Source: Amycolatopsis sp. A133 (GTDB lineage Bacteria; Actinomycetota; Actinomycetes; Mycobacteriales; Pseudonocardiaceae). Taken from it: a DNA stretch of 64,000 nucleotides. The position numbers and the translations under genes are program-made. Positions 43,550 to 52,518 of the stretch are shown one piece after another. The stretch lies in contig NZ_JAVHJU010000057.1 of assembly GCF_031082405.1 (NCBI RefSeq), positions 434,001 through 498,000 of the forward strand, written 5' to 3'. The first letter of the stretch is position 1, and each line of letters begins with the position of its first letter. The notes beneath the pieces are model-generated. The model was not told where the DNA came from. It made no database searches and worked only from the letters and a program-made list of their open reading frames with translations.

Positions 43550-43829
43550 TGCTGCCCCCCAAGTCGGTCGATCTCGGGACGGAGGCTACGGGACGGGTCC
43601 GACAATTTCCGGTGGCCCGCGGCTCCAGCCCGGCTCGAGCTGGTGGCGGAGCTGACCGCCGGCTTGGTGGCCGAAAACCCCGTCACCGTGGGCGAAGCGG
43701 CCATCGCGACCGCACACCGCGATGATCGTCGCACGCGAAGCCGGCCGTCCCGGAGTTGCCGGGACGGCGCTCGGGGCCGCTATCCGAAAGACCTGGACGA
43801 CATCGAACGGCTCGGGGTGGCGTACCAGG

Positions 43830-45524
43830 TCACTGGCGGCGGTTGACGGCGCTGATGTTGTCCTGCAGCCGTTCGCGGACCGTCGAGCGGGCGTCGCGCG
43901 GTGCGGGCGCCGTGGTCTGGGCCGGTTCGCCCGCCGGACCCGGCACCGGGAAGACCTGGTGCTCGCCGGGCAGCGGGACCCCGGGGCAGATCGTGGCCGC
44001 CGGCCGCGCGTTGCCGAGGAAGAAGCCGTTCACCAGATCGTCCACACAGGAGTTCCCGCTGACGGCGTACTGGCCGTGGAAGGGCGAGTCGGCCACCGAG
44101 ATCATCGGGATCCCGGCCGCCCTCGCCGCCGCCTCGGCCTGCTCGTAACCGGTCTGCGGATCGAACTCGCCCTGGACGACCAGGATGTTCTTCGCGGCGC
44201 GCGCCGGGAGCTTCGGCAGCTCGTGCCGGGGCTCGTCGGACCAGTAGCCGCACGGCTCGCTGAGGCCGTACGCCCAGCCGAACAGCGGGTAGGCCGGCCC
44301 CTGCAGGTCGCTGAGCAGCTTGTACCAGCTCGCCGTCCGCGCCGGCTGGTCGCCGCACGCCACGGCCAGCCGGGTCCCGGGCACGTCGGCGTAGTCGGGC
44401 TCCGGCGGGTCCTCGGCCACGTCGGTGGCGGTCAGCCGGTCCGCCGGAAGGCCGAAGACCGCACGCGAGGCCCGGTCGAGGTCGTTCCTCAGTGCGGCGG
44501 GCGGCGGCGGGGTGGCCGCGCCGTCGAGCGCCGCCGCCCCCTTGGTCAGGACCAGGGCGCCGGTCATCCACTGCCGGGTGCTGCCGTTGCCGACGAAGAC
44601 CTGGTCGAAGACGTCGGGCGGGACGCCCTTGGTCTTGAAATAGGTCCGCAGCCGCTCCCACTTGGCCCGGACCTCCGCGGCGGTCTTGCCCAGCTGGTCC
44701 GGGAACCGGCGGGCCAGCCAGGGCGCGTAGACGCGGTCGAACTGGCGCTGGTCGATCTTCGGGAACGCTTCGAACGCGGCCTGGAGGCGGCCTTCGAAGT
44801 TTACGCTGGAGTCGAGGACCATCTTGCCGGCGCGCTCGGGGAACAGCGACGCGTACTTCGCGCCGAGCCAGGTGCCGTAGGAGAAGCCGAGGTAGTTCAG
44901 CTTCTCGTCGCCCAGCAGCGTGCGGATCAGGTCCATGTCGTGCGCGGTCTGCCAGGTGGTGATGAAGGGTGCGCGCGCGTCGCTCTGGCACGCTTCGGCC
45001 AGGACCCGCGGCGTCTGCTGGTGCAGCGCGATGCTGGCCGCCGAGCGGTCGCGGGCGTCGAGGTCGTCCTCCTGGGGCAGCCGCGCCAGCGGTACCCGGC
45101 ACACGTACCCCTGGTCGTCGCCGCCTTCCTGGCCGGTGCCCCGGGGATCCATGCCGACGATGTCGTAGTGCTCGTTCACCGACGGCTCCAGGCCGGCCAG
45201 CGCGCCCGCGAGCGACGTGCCGCGGCCGCCGGGCCCGCCGGGGTTCACCAGGATCGCGCCCTGCCTGGTGCCGGTGGCCGGCGCGCGGCTGATCGCGACC
45301 TGCAGGTCGGTGCCCCCGGCCGGGGCCGACCAGTCCCGGGGGACGGTGATCCGCGCGCACTGCGCCTGCCGGGGCTGGGTCCGCTGTTTGAAGGGGCAGG
45401 CGCCCCAGGTGACCTCCTGGCCCCGGTACGGCGCGAGCGGGTCGGGCGTGGTCGCGGCGGCGGGCGCCGTGGCCGCCACCAGAACCGAGACAGTCACCGC
45501 CAACCCCGCTCGGGACGTTCGCAC
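43830..45524 (-). CDS. Secreted tripeptidyl aminopeptidase-like alpha/beta hydrolase
   Basis: 564 residues. Signal peptide (1-24), then the TAP/SlpD-type fold: VNPGGPGGRGTSL (oxyanion region), YDIVGMDPRGTGQ, nucleophile elbow LGFSYGTWLGAKYASLFPER, and a C-terminal TAP domain with LVVQGEFDPQTGYEQAE and the catalytic His likely in DSPFHGQYAVSGNSCVDDLV. It probably removes tripeptides or other groups from secreted peptides outside the cell. Confidence 0.9.
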   Translation of the reverse strand: MRTSRAGLAVTVSVLVAATAPAAATTPDPLAPYRGQEVTWGACPFKQRTQPRQAQCARITVPRDWSAPAGGTDLQVAISRAPATGTRQGAILVNPGGPGGRGTSLAGALAGLEPSVNEHYDIVGMDPRGTGQEGGDDQGYVCRVPLARLPQEDDLDARDRSAASIALHQQTPRVLAEACQSDARAPFITTWQTAHDMDLIRTLLGDEKLNYLGFSYGTWLGAKYASLFPERAGKMVLDSSVNFEGRLQAAFEAFPKIDQRQFDRVYAPWLARRFPDQLGKTAAEVRAKWERLRTYFKTKGVPPDVFDQVFVGNGSTRQWMTGALVLTKGAAALDGAATPPPPAALRNDLDRASRAVFGLPADRLTATDVAEDPPEPDYADVPGTRLAVACGDQPARTASWYKLLSDLQGPAYPLFGWAYGLSEPCGYWSDEPRHELPKLPARAAKNILVVQGEFDPQTGYEQAEAAARAAGIPMISVADSPFHGQYAVSGNSCVDDLVNGFFLGNARPAATICPGVPLPGEHQVFPVPGPAGEPAQTTAPAPRDARSTVRERLQDNISAVNRRQ

Positions 45525-45633
45525 CGCAGTATTCCTTCCTCGCGCACCGGCCGTGAAGATCCAATCACAGCCAGTGCGGATGAGGCAGCGCGAAGGCCGC
45601 GAACCGCTCGATCCGGTGAACGCGAAGCCGTGG

Positions 45634-46149
45634 TCAGACCCGGTACGGGCCGTGGTTGCCGAGATCCGGGCTCACGCGCGGCTGCGGGCCGTCCTGGCCG
45701 GGCACCGGGGTGACGGCGGGGCGCCACGTGGGATCCGTCGACGGCTCGACGAGCACCTCGGTGGCCGGGCGGACGTAGGTTTCGGCGCCGGGCCGTTCGC
45801 TTTCCCGGTCCTGGAAGTGCTCCTCGACGATCCGGTCCTGACGGCGGCGGGCGAGCACGGCCAGCGTGAGCACGTGCGCCACGGCCATCAGCAGGAGGAA
45901 GATGCCGAGCCGGCCGACCAGGGCGGCCGTCGACCCCGACCACTGCGGGCCGACCACCGAGAGCAGGGCGAGGACGCCGAACGAGACGAGGTGGAAGACC
46001 GTCACCACCATCCACGCCATCGAGCCGGTCCCCTCACCGCCGTCCGGCCCGCTGAGGTAGCGCCGGCCACCGCGGTAGAGGACCTGGCCGTCGGCCACCA
46101 CGATGACCAGTCCGATGATCAGGAAGCTCGTGAGGTCGTTGTCGGGCAT
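45634..46149 (-). CDS. Small membrane protein of unknown function
   Basis: 171 residues. Three hydrophobic helices (about 6-22, 45-65, 77-98) followed by a polar, Pro-rich tail (RIVEEHFQDRESERPGAETY). A GGAGGAG ribosome site precedes the ATG. No family recognised. Divergent from the LLM oxidoreductase gene, with 128 bp between them. Confidence 0.75.
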   Translation of the reverse strand: MPDNDLTSFLIIGLVIVVADGQVLYRGGRRYLSGPDGGEGTGSMAWMVVTVFHLVSFGVLALLSVVGPQWSGSTAALVGRLGIFLLLMAVAHVLTLAVLARRRQDRIVEEHFQDRESERPGAETYVRPATEVLVEPSTDPTWRPAVTPVPGQDGPQPRVSPDLGNHGPYRV

Positions 46150-46277
46150 GCGTCTCCTCCTCGTTTCCGGTGGAGTACCCGGTGGGGCCGCGCGCGGACG
46201 CCGGTTCACCGGAACGAGCGACCGGCCGGCCCGCGCCGACCGGGAATCAAACCCGGCCGCCGGACGCTTGAGCAGGC

Positions 46278-47300
46278 GTGAAGAAGATTGGCTTCCTCTC
46301 GTTCGGCCACTGGTCGGCGAGCGCGCACTCCGAGACCCGGTCGGCCGCCGACTTCCTGCACCAGTCGATCGACCTGGCGGTCGCCGCCGAAGAGCTCGGC
46401 GTGGACGGCGCCTACTTCCGCGTGCACCACTTCGCGCGGCAGGCGGGCAGCCCGTTCCCGCTGCTGGCGGCGATCGGCGCGCGGACGTCGAAGATCGAGA
46501 TCGGCACCGGCGTGATCGACATGCGCTACGAGAACCCGCTGTACATGATCGAGGACGCGGGCGCCGCCGACCTCATCTCCGGTGGACGGCTCCAGCTCGG
46601 CATCAGCCGGGGATCCCCCGAGCAGGTGATCGACGGGTGGCGCTACTTCGGGTACGCCCCCGGCGAGGGCGAGACGGACGCCGACATGGCGCGGCAGCAC
46701 ACCGAGGTGTTCCTCAAGCTGCTCGACGGCGAAGGCTTCGCGCAGCCGAACCCGCGCCCGATGTTCGCCAACCCGCCGGGGCTCCTGCGGCTCGAGCCGC
46801 ACTCGGAAGGCCTGCGCGAGCGCATCTGGTGGGGCTCCGGCTCGAACGCGACGAGCGTCTGGGCCGCGAAGCTGGGCATGAACCTGCAGAGCTCCACGCT
46901 CAAGGACGACGAGACGGGCGAGCCGCTGCACGTCCAGCAGCGCAAGCAGATCGAGGCCTACCGCGAGGCGTGGACGGAAGCCGGCCACGAGCGGGAGCCG
47001 CGGGTTTCGGTCAGCCGGAGCATCTTCGCGCTGACCACCGACCAGGACCGGGCGTACTTCGGCCGTGACCGCCACTCGCGCGACCAGGTCGGCATGATCG
47101 ACGAGAACACCCGGGCGATCTTCGGCCGGTCCTACGCCGGCGAGCCCGACGAACTCGTGCGGCAGCTCAAGGAGGACGAAGCCGTCCAGGCCGCGGACAC
47201 CCTGCTGCTCACCATCCCGAACCAGCTCGGCGTCGAGTACAACGCCCATGTGCTGGAGAACATCCTCACCCACGTGGCCCCGGAACTGGGCTGGCGCTGA
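46278..47300 (+). CDS. LLM class flavin-dependent oxidoreductase
   Basis: 340 residues, luciferase-like TIM barrel. ELGVDGAYFRVHHFARQ, KIEIGTGVIDMRYENPLYMIEDAGAADLISGGRLQLGISRG and the C-terminal GVEYNAHVLENI fit the alkanal monooxygenase-like group, which uses FMNH2 and oxygen. GTG at 46278. Substrate unknown. Confidence 0.88.
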   Translation: MKKIGFLSFGHWSASAHSETRSAADFLHQSIDLAVAAEELGVDGAYFRVHHFARQAGSPFPLLAAIGARTSKIEIGTGVIDMRYENPLYMIEDAGAADLISGGRLQLGISRGSPEQVIDGWRYFGYAPGEGETDADMARQHTEVFLKLLDGEGFAQPNPRPMFANPPGLLRLEPHSEGLRERIWWGSGSNATSVWAAKLGMNLQSSTLKDDETGEPLHVQQRKQIEAYREAWTEAGHEREPRVSVSRSIFALTTDQDRAYFGRDRHSRDQVGMIDENTRAIFGRSYAGEPDELVRQLKEDEAVQAADTLLLTIPNQLGVEYNAHVLENILTHVAPELGWR

Positions 47301-47308
47301 CGCCGAAG

Positions 47309-47332
47309 GCGGCCCGGTGGCGGCCGGGCCGC
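47309..47332. terminator. Bidirectional terminator hairpin
   Basis: 9-bp perfect stem (47309-47317 with 47324-47332) and 6-nt loop, in the 40-bp gap between the convergent LLM and alginate lyase genes. Confidence 0.65.
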
Positions 47333-47340
47333 TCGCCGCC

Positions 47341-48105
47341 TCAGCTGTGGGAGACGTTCAGGCCGTAGAACGCGACTCGTGCGCCCTTCGTCGTGCTGCT
47401 CGAAGAGGACTGGTTGTACGAGCCGGCCTTGAAGTACTGCTTGTAGGGCTTGAACGACGACGGGATGCTGTAGTGCGTGGTGCTCCCGTTGACCGTGAGG
47501 TCGATGGTGTTGCCGCCGGAGATGCCGATCGTGTAGGTCCACGTCTTGCCGAGCGAGACGTGGCCGACGGTGTGCGGCGTCTGCCCGCCGTCGGGGGAGT
47601 TCTCCGTGCCCAGCACGATGTCCCCGCTCGCCCGGTAGTACAGCTCCAGCAGCGGTTTCGTCGACGAGCCGCCGGTGCCGAGATGCACCTGGCCGACGCA
47701 CACGTTCGACGTCACCGAGACCACGCGCAGGGTGGCGCTCAGCTTGTGCGACCCGCTCAGCGACCAGTTCGCCGCTGACCCGTCGCGGTTCATCTCGCGC
47801 AGCTCCGAGCGCGCGTAGTTCGAATTCGGCGTGGTGACGCCCTTCTCCGGCGCCCAGAAGGTCATCGCGCCGTCGCGGGTGTCGGTGTAGAAGTAGCTGT
47901 CCTGGAAGCCGTTCGGCCCCTGCAGCCGGGACGAGGAGATGGTCGTCGGCTTGCCCGGCGAGCCGACCGGCTCCTGCAGCTGCCAGATCGAGAGGTCGAA
48001 GTTGCCGCCCGGGGCCACGGACGGGTCCGCCGCCAGTGCGGGGGACGCGGTCGCCGCGGCCAGGGCCGGGATCGCCAGGAGGACGAGCAAGGCACGCACG
48101 CGCAT
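47341..48105 (-). CDS. Secreted PL7 alginate lyase
   Basis: 254 residues. Signal peptide (1-25, ending near SPALAAD). The three PL7 motifs are present: ARSELREM (R(S/T)EL), QVHLG (Q(I/V)H) and YFKAGSYNQ. ATG at 48105 is preferred to one at 48141 because the signal peptide starts there. It cleaves alginate or related polyuronates by beta-elimination outside the cell. An inverted repeat upstream suggests induction by substrate. Confidence 0.92.
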   Translation of the reverse strand: MRVRALLVLLAIPALAAATASPALAADPSVAPGGNFDLSIWQLQEPVGSPGKPTTISSSRLQGPNGFQDSYFYTDTRDGAMTFWAPEKGVTTPNSNYARSELREMNRDGSAANWSLSGSHKLSATLRVVSVTSNVCVGQVHLGTGGSSTKPLLELYYRASGDIVLGTENSPDGGQTPHTVGHVSLGKTWTYTIGISGGNTIDLTVNGSTTHYSIPSSFKPYKQYFKAGSYNQSSSSSTTKGARVAFYGLNVSHS

Positions 48106-48132
48106 CGTGGGTGTCCTTTCGCGGTGGGACGC

Positions 48133-48163
48133 ACCATTCATTCACAGACGTGAAATAAATGGT
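48133..48163. promoter_or_regulatory. Inverted repeat upstream of alginate lyase
   Basis: ACCATT ... AATGGT outer arms and TTCAC/GTGAA inner arms, imperfect by one base, lie 28 bp upstream of the lyase start. A likely operator; regulator unknown. Confidence 0.5.
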
Positions 48164-48235
48164 CTGGACAACCCGGCGGCGTGGGACTCACGGTAGGTCG
48201 GCGATCACCCCTTGTCAAGATCGCCGCCCACGCGA

Positions 48236-48272
48236 ACGGGCCCGGCCGATCACGAGGATCGGCCGGGCCCGT
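48236..48272 (-). terminator. katG terminator
   Basis: Perfect 16-bp stem (48236-48251 with 48257-48272), 5-nt loop, 10 bp after the katG stop in the direction of transcription. Confidence 0.85.
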
Positions 48273-48282
48273 CCGGGGTTGA

Positions 48283-50556
48283 TCAGGCGAGGTCGAAGCG
48301 GTCGAGCTCCATGACCTTCGTCCACGCCGCCACGAAGTCCGCCACGAACTTCTCGCGGGCGTCGTCACTGGCGTAGACCTCGGCGAGAGCCCGCAGCTGC
48401 GAGTTCGAGCCGAAGACGAGGTCGACCGAGGTGGCGGTCCACTTCACCTCGTCGGTCGCCACGTCGCGGATCTCGTAGACGTTCTCCTCGGACTCCGACG
48501 CCTTCCACCGGGTGCCCGGCGCGAGCAGGTTGGCGAAGAAGTCGCCTGAGAGCACGCCCGGCTTGTCGGTGAGGACACCGTGCGCGGCACCGCCGTGGTT
48601 GGTGCCGAGCGAGCGCAGGCCGCCGACCAGGACGGTCATCTCGGGTGCGGACAGGCCGAGCATGTAGGCGCGCTCGACGAGCAGCACCTCCGGCTGCAGC
48701 TTCTCGCCGGCCCGCAGGTAGTTGCGGAACCCGTCGGCGCGCAGCTCCATCGCCTTGAACGACTCGACGTCGGTCTGCTCCTGCGAGGCGTCGGTGCGGC
48801 CCGGGTGGAACGGCACGGTCGTCTCGACGCCGGCGTCGCGCGCCGCCTTCTCGACGGCGGCCGAGCCGGCCAGCACGATCAGGTCGGCCAGCGAGATCTT
48901 CGCGCCGCCGGCCTCGTTGAACTCGCGCTGGATGCCCTCGAGGACCTCCAGGACCTTGCCGAGCTGCTCGGGCTGGTTGACCTCCCAGTTGCGCTGCGGC
49001 TCCAGGCGGATCCGGGCGCCGTTCGCGCCACCGCGCTTGTCGGTGGAGCGGAAGCTCGCGGCCGACGCCCACGCCGTGGTGACGAGCTGGGCGGTGCTCA
49101 GGCCGGACTCCAGCACCTTCGCCTTGAGGGTGGCGATGTCGGCCTCGCCCACGAGGTCGCCCTCGACGGCCGGCACCGGGTCCTGCCACAGCTGCGGCTC
49201 GGCCACCCACGGGCCCAGGAAGCGGTCGACCGGGCCCATGTCGCGGTGCAGCAGCTTGTACCAGGCCTTGGCGAACGCCAGCGCGAACTCGTCCGGGTTC
49301 TCCAGGAAGCGGCGCGAGATCGGGCCGTAGACCGGGTCGAAGCGCAGCGACAGGTCCGTCGTGAGCATCGTCGGCTTGTGCTTCTTGTTCGGGTCGTACG
49401 GGTCCGGGATGATCTCCGGCGCGTCCTTGGCGACGTACTGCTTGGCGCCACCGGGGCTCGTGGTGAGCTCCCATTCGTAGCCGAACAGGATCTCGAAGAA
49501 GCGGTTGCTCCACTCGGTCGGCTTGTCGGTCCACGTCACCTCGAGGCCACTGGTGATCGTGTCCGGGCCCTTGCCGCTGCCGTGTGTGCTCAGCCAGCCG
49601 AGGCCCTGCGCCTCCAGGTTCGCGCCCTCCGGCTCCGGGCCCACGTGGTCGTCGGCGATGCCGGCGCCGTGGGTCTTGCCGAACGTGTGGCCACCGGCGA
49701 TGAGGGCGACGGTCTCCTCGTCGTTCATCGCCATCCGGCCGAAGGTCTCGCGGATGAAGTGGGCCGCGGCCTCGAAGTCCGCGCTGCCGCGGGGACCCTC
49801 GGGGTTGACGTAGATGAGGCCCATCTCGGTCGCGCCCACCTCGGGCGCCATCTCCGAGTCGCTGACGTAGCGCTCGTCACCCAGCCAGTCGTCCTCCGGG
49901 CCCCAGATGATCTCCTCGGGCTCCCAGACGTCGACGCGGCCGAAGCCGAAGCCGAAGGTCTTGAAGCCCATCGACTCCAGGGCGACGTTGCCGGCGAGCA
50001 CGAGCAGGTCGGCCCACGAGATCTTCTGGCCGTACTTCTGCTTGACCGGCCACAGCAGGCGGCGCGCCTTGTCGAGGTTGGCGTTGTCGGGCCAGCTGTT
50101 GAGCGGGGCGAAGCGCTGGTTGCCGTCCCCGGCGCCGCCGCGGCCGTCGTGGATGCGGTAGGTGCCCGCGGCGTGCCAGCTCATCCGGATCATCAGGCCG
50201 CCGTAGTGGCCGAAGTCGGCGGGCCACCAGTCCTGCGAGGTGGTGAGCACCTCGGTGATGTCGCGCTTGAGGGCGTCGACGTCGAGCTTGGCGAACTCCT
50301 TGGCGTAGCTGAAGTTCTCGCCGAGCGGGTTGCCCTTGGTGGAGTGGGCGTGCAGCACCGACAGGTCGAGCTGGTTGGGCCACCAGTCCTTGTTCGTGCG
50401 CGGACGTCCGCCCGTCTTCGGCTTCGGCGAGTCGATCGCCGGGTTCTCGCTCTCACTGCCGTGCGAGGTCACCGAGTCGTGTGCGACCGGGCAACCGGCC
50501 GCCGCCTTCTTGTCCACGCCCTGCGCGCTGGACGGGGTGTCCTGGGTGGAGCTCAT
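48283..50556 (-). CDS. katG: Catalase-peroxidase KatG
   Basis: 757 residues, normal length. Distal haem residues Arg124, Trp127, His128 in [12 protein letters not shown]; Trp127 is the first residue of the Met-Tyr-Trp crosslink, and Tyr in [10 protein letters not shown] is the second. Proximal His in [14 protein letters not shown]. The C-terminal half repeats the fold without haem. It removes hydrogen peroxide in the cytoplasm. ATG overlaps the furA stop (ATGA), so the pair is co-transcribed from the furA promoter. Confidence 0.97.
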   Translation of the reverse strand: MSSTQDTPSSAQGVDKKAAAGCPVAHDSVTSHGSESENPAIDSPKPKTGGRPRTNKDWWPNQLDLSVLHAHSTKGNPLGENFSYAKEFAKLDVDALKRDITEVLTTSQDWWPADFGHYGGLMIRMSWHAAGTYRIHDGRGGAGDGNQRFAPLNSWPDNANLDKARRLLWPVKQKYGQKISWADLLVLAGNVALESMGFKTFGFGFGRVDVWEPEEIIWGPEDDWLGDERYVSDSEMAPEVGATEMGLIYVNPEGPRGSADFEAAAHFIRETFGRMAMNDEETVALIAGGHTFGKTHGAGIADDHVGPEPEGANLEAQGLGWLSTHGSGKGPDTITSGLEVTWTDKPTEWSNRFFEILFGYEWELTTSPGGAKQYVAKDAPEIIPDPYDPNKKHKPTMLTTDLSLRFDPVYGPISRRFLENPDEFALAFAKAWYKLLHRDMGPVDRFLGPWVAEPQLWQDPVPAVEGDLVGEADIATLKAKVLESGLSTAQLVTTAWASAASFRSTDKRGGANGARIRLEPQRNWEVNQPEQLGKVLEVLEGIQREFNEAGGAKISLADLIVLAGSAAVEKAARDAGVETTVPFHPGRTDASQEQTDVESFKAMELRADGFRNYLRAGEKLQPEVLLVERAYMLGLSAPEMTVLVGGLRSLGTNHGGAAHGVLTDKPGVLSGDFFANLLAPGTRWKASESEENVYEIRDVATDEVKWTATSVDLVFGSNSQLRALAEVYASDDAREKFVADFVAAWTKVMELDRFDLA

Positions 50557-51005
50557 TTACTTCCTTCCGGGAGCGGCGAATCTTTTCGGGGACGGTCGGC
50601 CGCGCAATCGGGGCAGGTGCCCCAGTAGACGACCTCCGCCTGGTCGATCACGAAACCGTGGTCGTCCGAAGCGGTGAGACAGGGGGTGTGGCCGACGGCG
50701 CAGTCGACGTCCGCTATCGCCCCGCACGAACGGCACACGACGTGGTGGTGGTTGTCACCCACCCGCGCCTCGTAGCGGGCGTTCGCGCCGGCCGGCTGGA
50801 TGCGCCGGATGAGCCCGGTGTCGGTGAGCGCCCGCAATACGTCGTAGATCGTCTGGTGCGAAACCGTCGGGTGCTCGGCGCGCACCAGGTCGATCACCGT
50901 CTCGGTGTCGACGTGGGGATGGTCGCGCAGCGCGGCGAGCACGGCCAGCCGGGGCCGGGTGACCCGCAGCGAAACCGCACGCAGCTGAGCTTCGAAGTCC
51001 GACAT
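50553..51005 (-). CDS. furA: Fur family repressor FurA/CatR
   Basis: 150 residues. Winged helix ([43 protein letters not shown]) then the metal domain with [10 protein letters not shown] and a second Cys pair CPDC. Homologues sense peroxide through metal oxidation and repress katG. ATG at 51005 is only 8 bases past the -10 box, so the mRNA is probably leaderless. Confidence 0.95.
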   Translation of the reverse strand: MSDFEAQLRAVSLRVTRPRLAVLAALRDHPHVDTETVIDLVRAEHPTVSHQTIYDVLRALTDTGLIRRIQPAGANARYEARVGDNHHHVVCRSCGAIADVDCAVGHTPCLTASDDHGFVIDQAEVVYWGTCPDCAADRPRKDSPLPEGSK

Positions 51006-51013
51006 TGCTGCCG

Positions 51014-51042
51014 AGCCTAGGGCGTTTTCTGGAATGAGTCAA
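51014..51042 (-). promoter_or_regulatory. furA-katG promoter and Fur-type operator
   Basis: On the minus strand TTGACT (51037-51042) and TAGGCT (51014-51019) are 17 bp apart. The stretch TTGACTCATTCCAGAAAAC is nearly the same as the FurA operator of mycobacterial furA promoters. Start of transcription should fall at or next to the ATG. Confidence 0.82.
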
Positions 51043-51074
51043 GTTATCGGTCGGCGGGATTGGGCCATCCGGGA

Positions 51075-51104
51075 TTCACGCTGAGTCAGCGGCATGGCTA
51101 GGCT
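51075..51104 (+). promoter_or_regulatory. thyA promoter, probably leaderless
   Basis: TAGGCT at 51099-51104 lies 7 bases before the thyA ATG; TTCACG (51075-51080) is a fair -35 at 18 bp. No ribosome site precedes the ATG. Confidence 0.6.
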
Positions 51105-51111
51105 CCCGGGC

Positions 51112-51909
51112 ATGCCGGACACGCAGTACGAAGACCTCCTCCGCCACGTCCTCGACACGGGGGCCCGCAAGGGCGACCGTACCGGCACGGGCACGCGGTC
51201 GATCTTCGGCCACCAGCTGCGGTACCGCCTGTCCGAGGGATTTCCGCTCGTCACCACGAAGAAAGTCCACTTCCGCTCGATCGCCTACGAGCTGCTGTGG
51301 TTCCTGCGCGGCGACGCGAACGTCTCGTGGCTGCGCGAGCACGGCGTCACGATCTGGGACGAATGGGCGGCCGACGACGGTGATCTGGGGCCGGTCTACG
51401 GCGTGCAGTGGCGCTCGTGGCCGACCCCGGACGGCGGACACGTCGACCAGATCGCCGAGGTGCTGCGCACGCTGCGTGAGAACCCCGACTCGCGGCGGAT
51501 CATCGTGTCCGCGTGGAACGTCGCCGACATCCCGCGCATGGCGCTGCCGCCGTGCCACGCGTTCTTCCAGTTCTACGTCGCCGGCGGCGAGCTGTCCTGC
51601 CAGCTGTACCAGCGCAGCGCGGACCTGTTCCTCGGCGTGCCGTTCAACATCGCCAGCTACGCGCTGCTGACGCACCTGATCGCCGAGCAGGTCGGGCTCG
51701 GCGTCGGCGACTTCATCTGGACCGGCGGCGACTGCCACATCTACGACAACCACGTCGAGCAGGTGCGCACGCAGCTTGCGCGGGACGCGCGGCCGTTCCC
51801 CACGCTGAGCCTGAAGCCGGCGGACAGCCTGTTCGACTACACGTACGAGCACTTCGCGCTCGACGGCTACGACCCGCACCCGGGCATCAAGGCGCCGGTG
51901 GCGGTGTGA
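51112..51909 (+). CDS. thyA: Thymidylate synthase ThyA
   Basis: 265 residues. Start [17 protein letters not shown] is the family start. Phosphate Arg in DRTGTGTRS, catalytic Cys148 in [10 protein letters not shown], followed by [20 protein letters not shown] and HIYDNHVEQ. It converts dUMP to dTMP using methylene-tetrahydrofolate and yields dihydrofolate, which the next gene recycles. Stop overlaps the folA start. Confidence 0.97.
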   Translation: MPDTQYEDLLRHVLDTGARKGDRTGTGTRSIFGHQLRYRLSEGFPLVTTKKVHFRSIAYELLWFLRGDANVSWLREHGVTIWDEWAADDGDLGPVYGVQWRSWPTPDGGHVDQIAEVLRTLRENPDSRRIIVSAWNVADIPRMALPPCHAFFQFYVAGGELSCQLYQRSADLFLGVPFNIASYALLTHLIAEQVGLGVGDFIWTGGDCHIYDNHVEQVRTQLARDARPFPTLSLKPADSLFDYTYEHFALDGYDPHPGIKAPVAV

Positions 51910-52364
51910 TCGGGCTCGTCTGGGCGCAGTCGGCGAACGGGGTCATCGGGCGGGACGGCGCGCTGCCGTGGTACCTGCCGGAGGATCTGCGGCACTTCCG
52001 CGCGGTGACCGCGGGAGCGGCGGTGCTGATGGGCCGCCGCACGTGGGAGTCGCTGCCGCCGCGGTTCCGGCCGCTGCCCGGGCGGCGGAATCTGGTGCTG
52101 TCCGGTACGCCGCAGGAGGGTGTGGAGACATTCGCGGACCTGCCTTCGGCGCTCGCCGCGGAGGCGGGGGACCTGTGGGTGATCGGCGGGGCGGCGGTGT
52201 ACCGGGCGGCGCTGCCGTTCGCGGACCGGATCGTGGTTACCGAGATCCGCGAGTCCTTCGAGGGAGACACCTACGCGCCGGAGGTGGGGCGGGCGCCGGA
52301 ATCGGCGGGGGAGTGGCTGGAGTCCTCGACCGGTCTGCACTACCGCTTCCTGACCTGGACCTGA
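51906..52364 (+). CDS. folA: Dihydrofolate reductase FolA
   Basis: 152 residues. [21 protein letters not shown], the catalytic Asp in [18 protein letters not shown] and [13 protein letters not shown] are the DHFR motifs. GTG at 51906 overlaps the thyA stop (GTGA). It reduces dihydrofolate from ThyA to tetrahydrofolate. Confidence 0.96.
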   Translation: MIGLVWAQSANGVIGRDGALPWYLPEDLRHFRAVTAGAAVLMGRRTWESLPPRFRPLPGRRNLVLSGTPQEGVETFADLPSALAAEAGDLWVIGGAAVYRAALPFADRIVVTEIRESFEGDTYAPEVGRAPESAGEWLESSTGLHYRFLTWT

Positions 52365-52366
52365 CC

Positions 52367-52421
52367 GGCACTTTCACGTGAAAGTGCCCACCTCGGGGCG
52401 GCACTTTCACGTGAAAGTGCC
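52367..52421. repeat. Pair of identical 22-bp palindromes
   Basis: Two perfect palindromes (52367-52388 and 52400-52421) with core GCACTTTCACGTGAAAGTGC are separated by 11 bp. They start 3 bp after the folA stop. They may act as its terminator or be a dispersed intergenic repeat. Confidence 0.85.
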
Positions 52422-52462
52422 GCCGGCGGGCCGTTGCGCACCTCCGGGCGGACGCTATACGG

Positions 52463-52490
52463 TTGACTGAACTAGAACACGTTATAGTTC
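52463..52490 (+). promoter_or_regulatory. Promoter with KstR-like operator
   Basis: TAGAACACGTTATA (52473-52486) is an exact TnnAACnnGTTnnA match, the site of the TetR-family steroid repressor KstR. Outer arms GAACTA/TAGTTC extend it. TTGACT (52463-52468) could be the -35. It lies 32 bp before the GMC oxidoreductase start, which has GAGGAG as ribosome site. Confidence 0.6.
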
Positions 52491-52518
52491 GCGTGACCGG
52501 TCGTACCGAGGAGCGAGC

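Noticed and set aside
39752-43846. Very long open frame on the plus strand opposite the DUF4132 gene
   Set aside because: It is the complement of a well-supported gene and of the microsatellite; its composition is Arg/Ala/Gly-rich and has no domain.
43610-43846. Possible gene fragment on the plus strand (LELVAELTAGLVAENPVTVG)
   Set aside because: Only about 25 plausible residues, then it runs into the antisense of the next gene; not enough to call.
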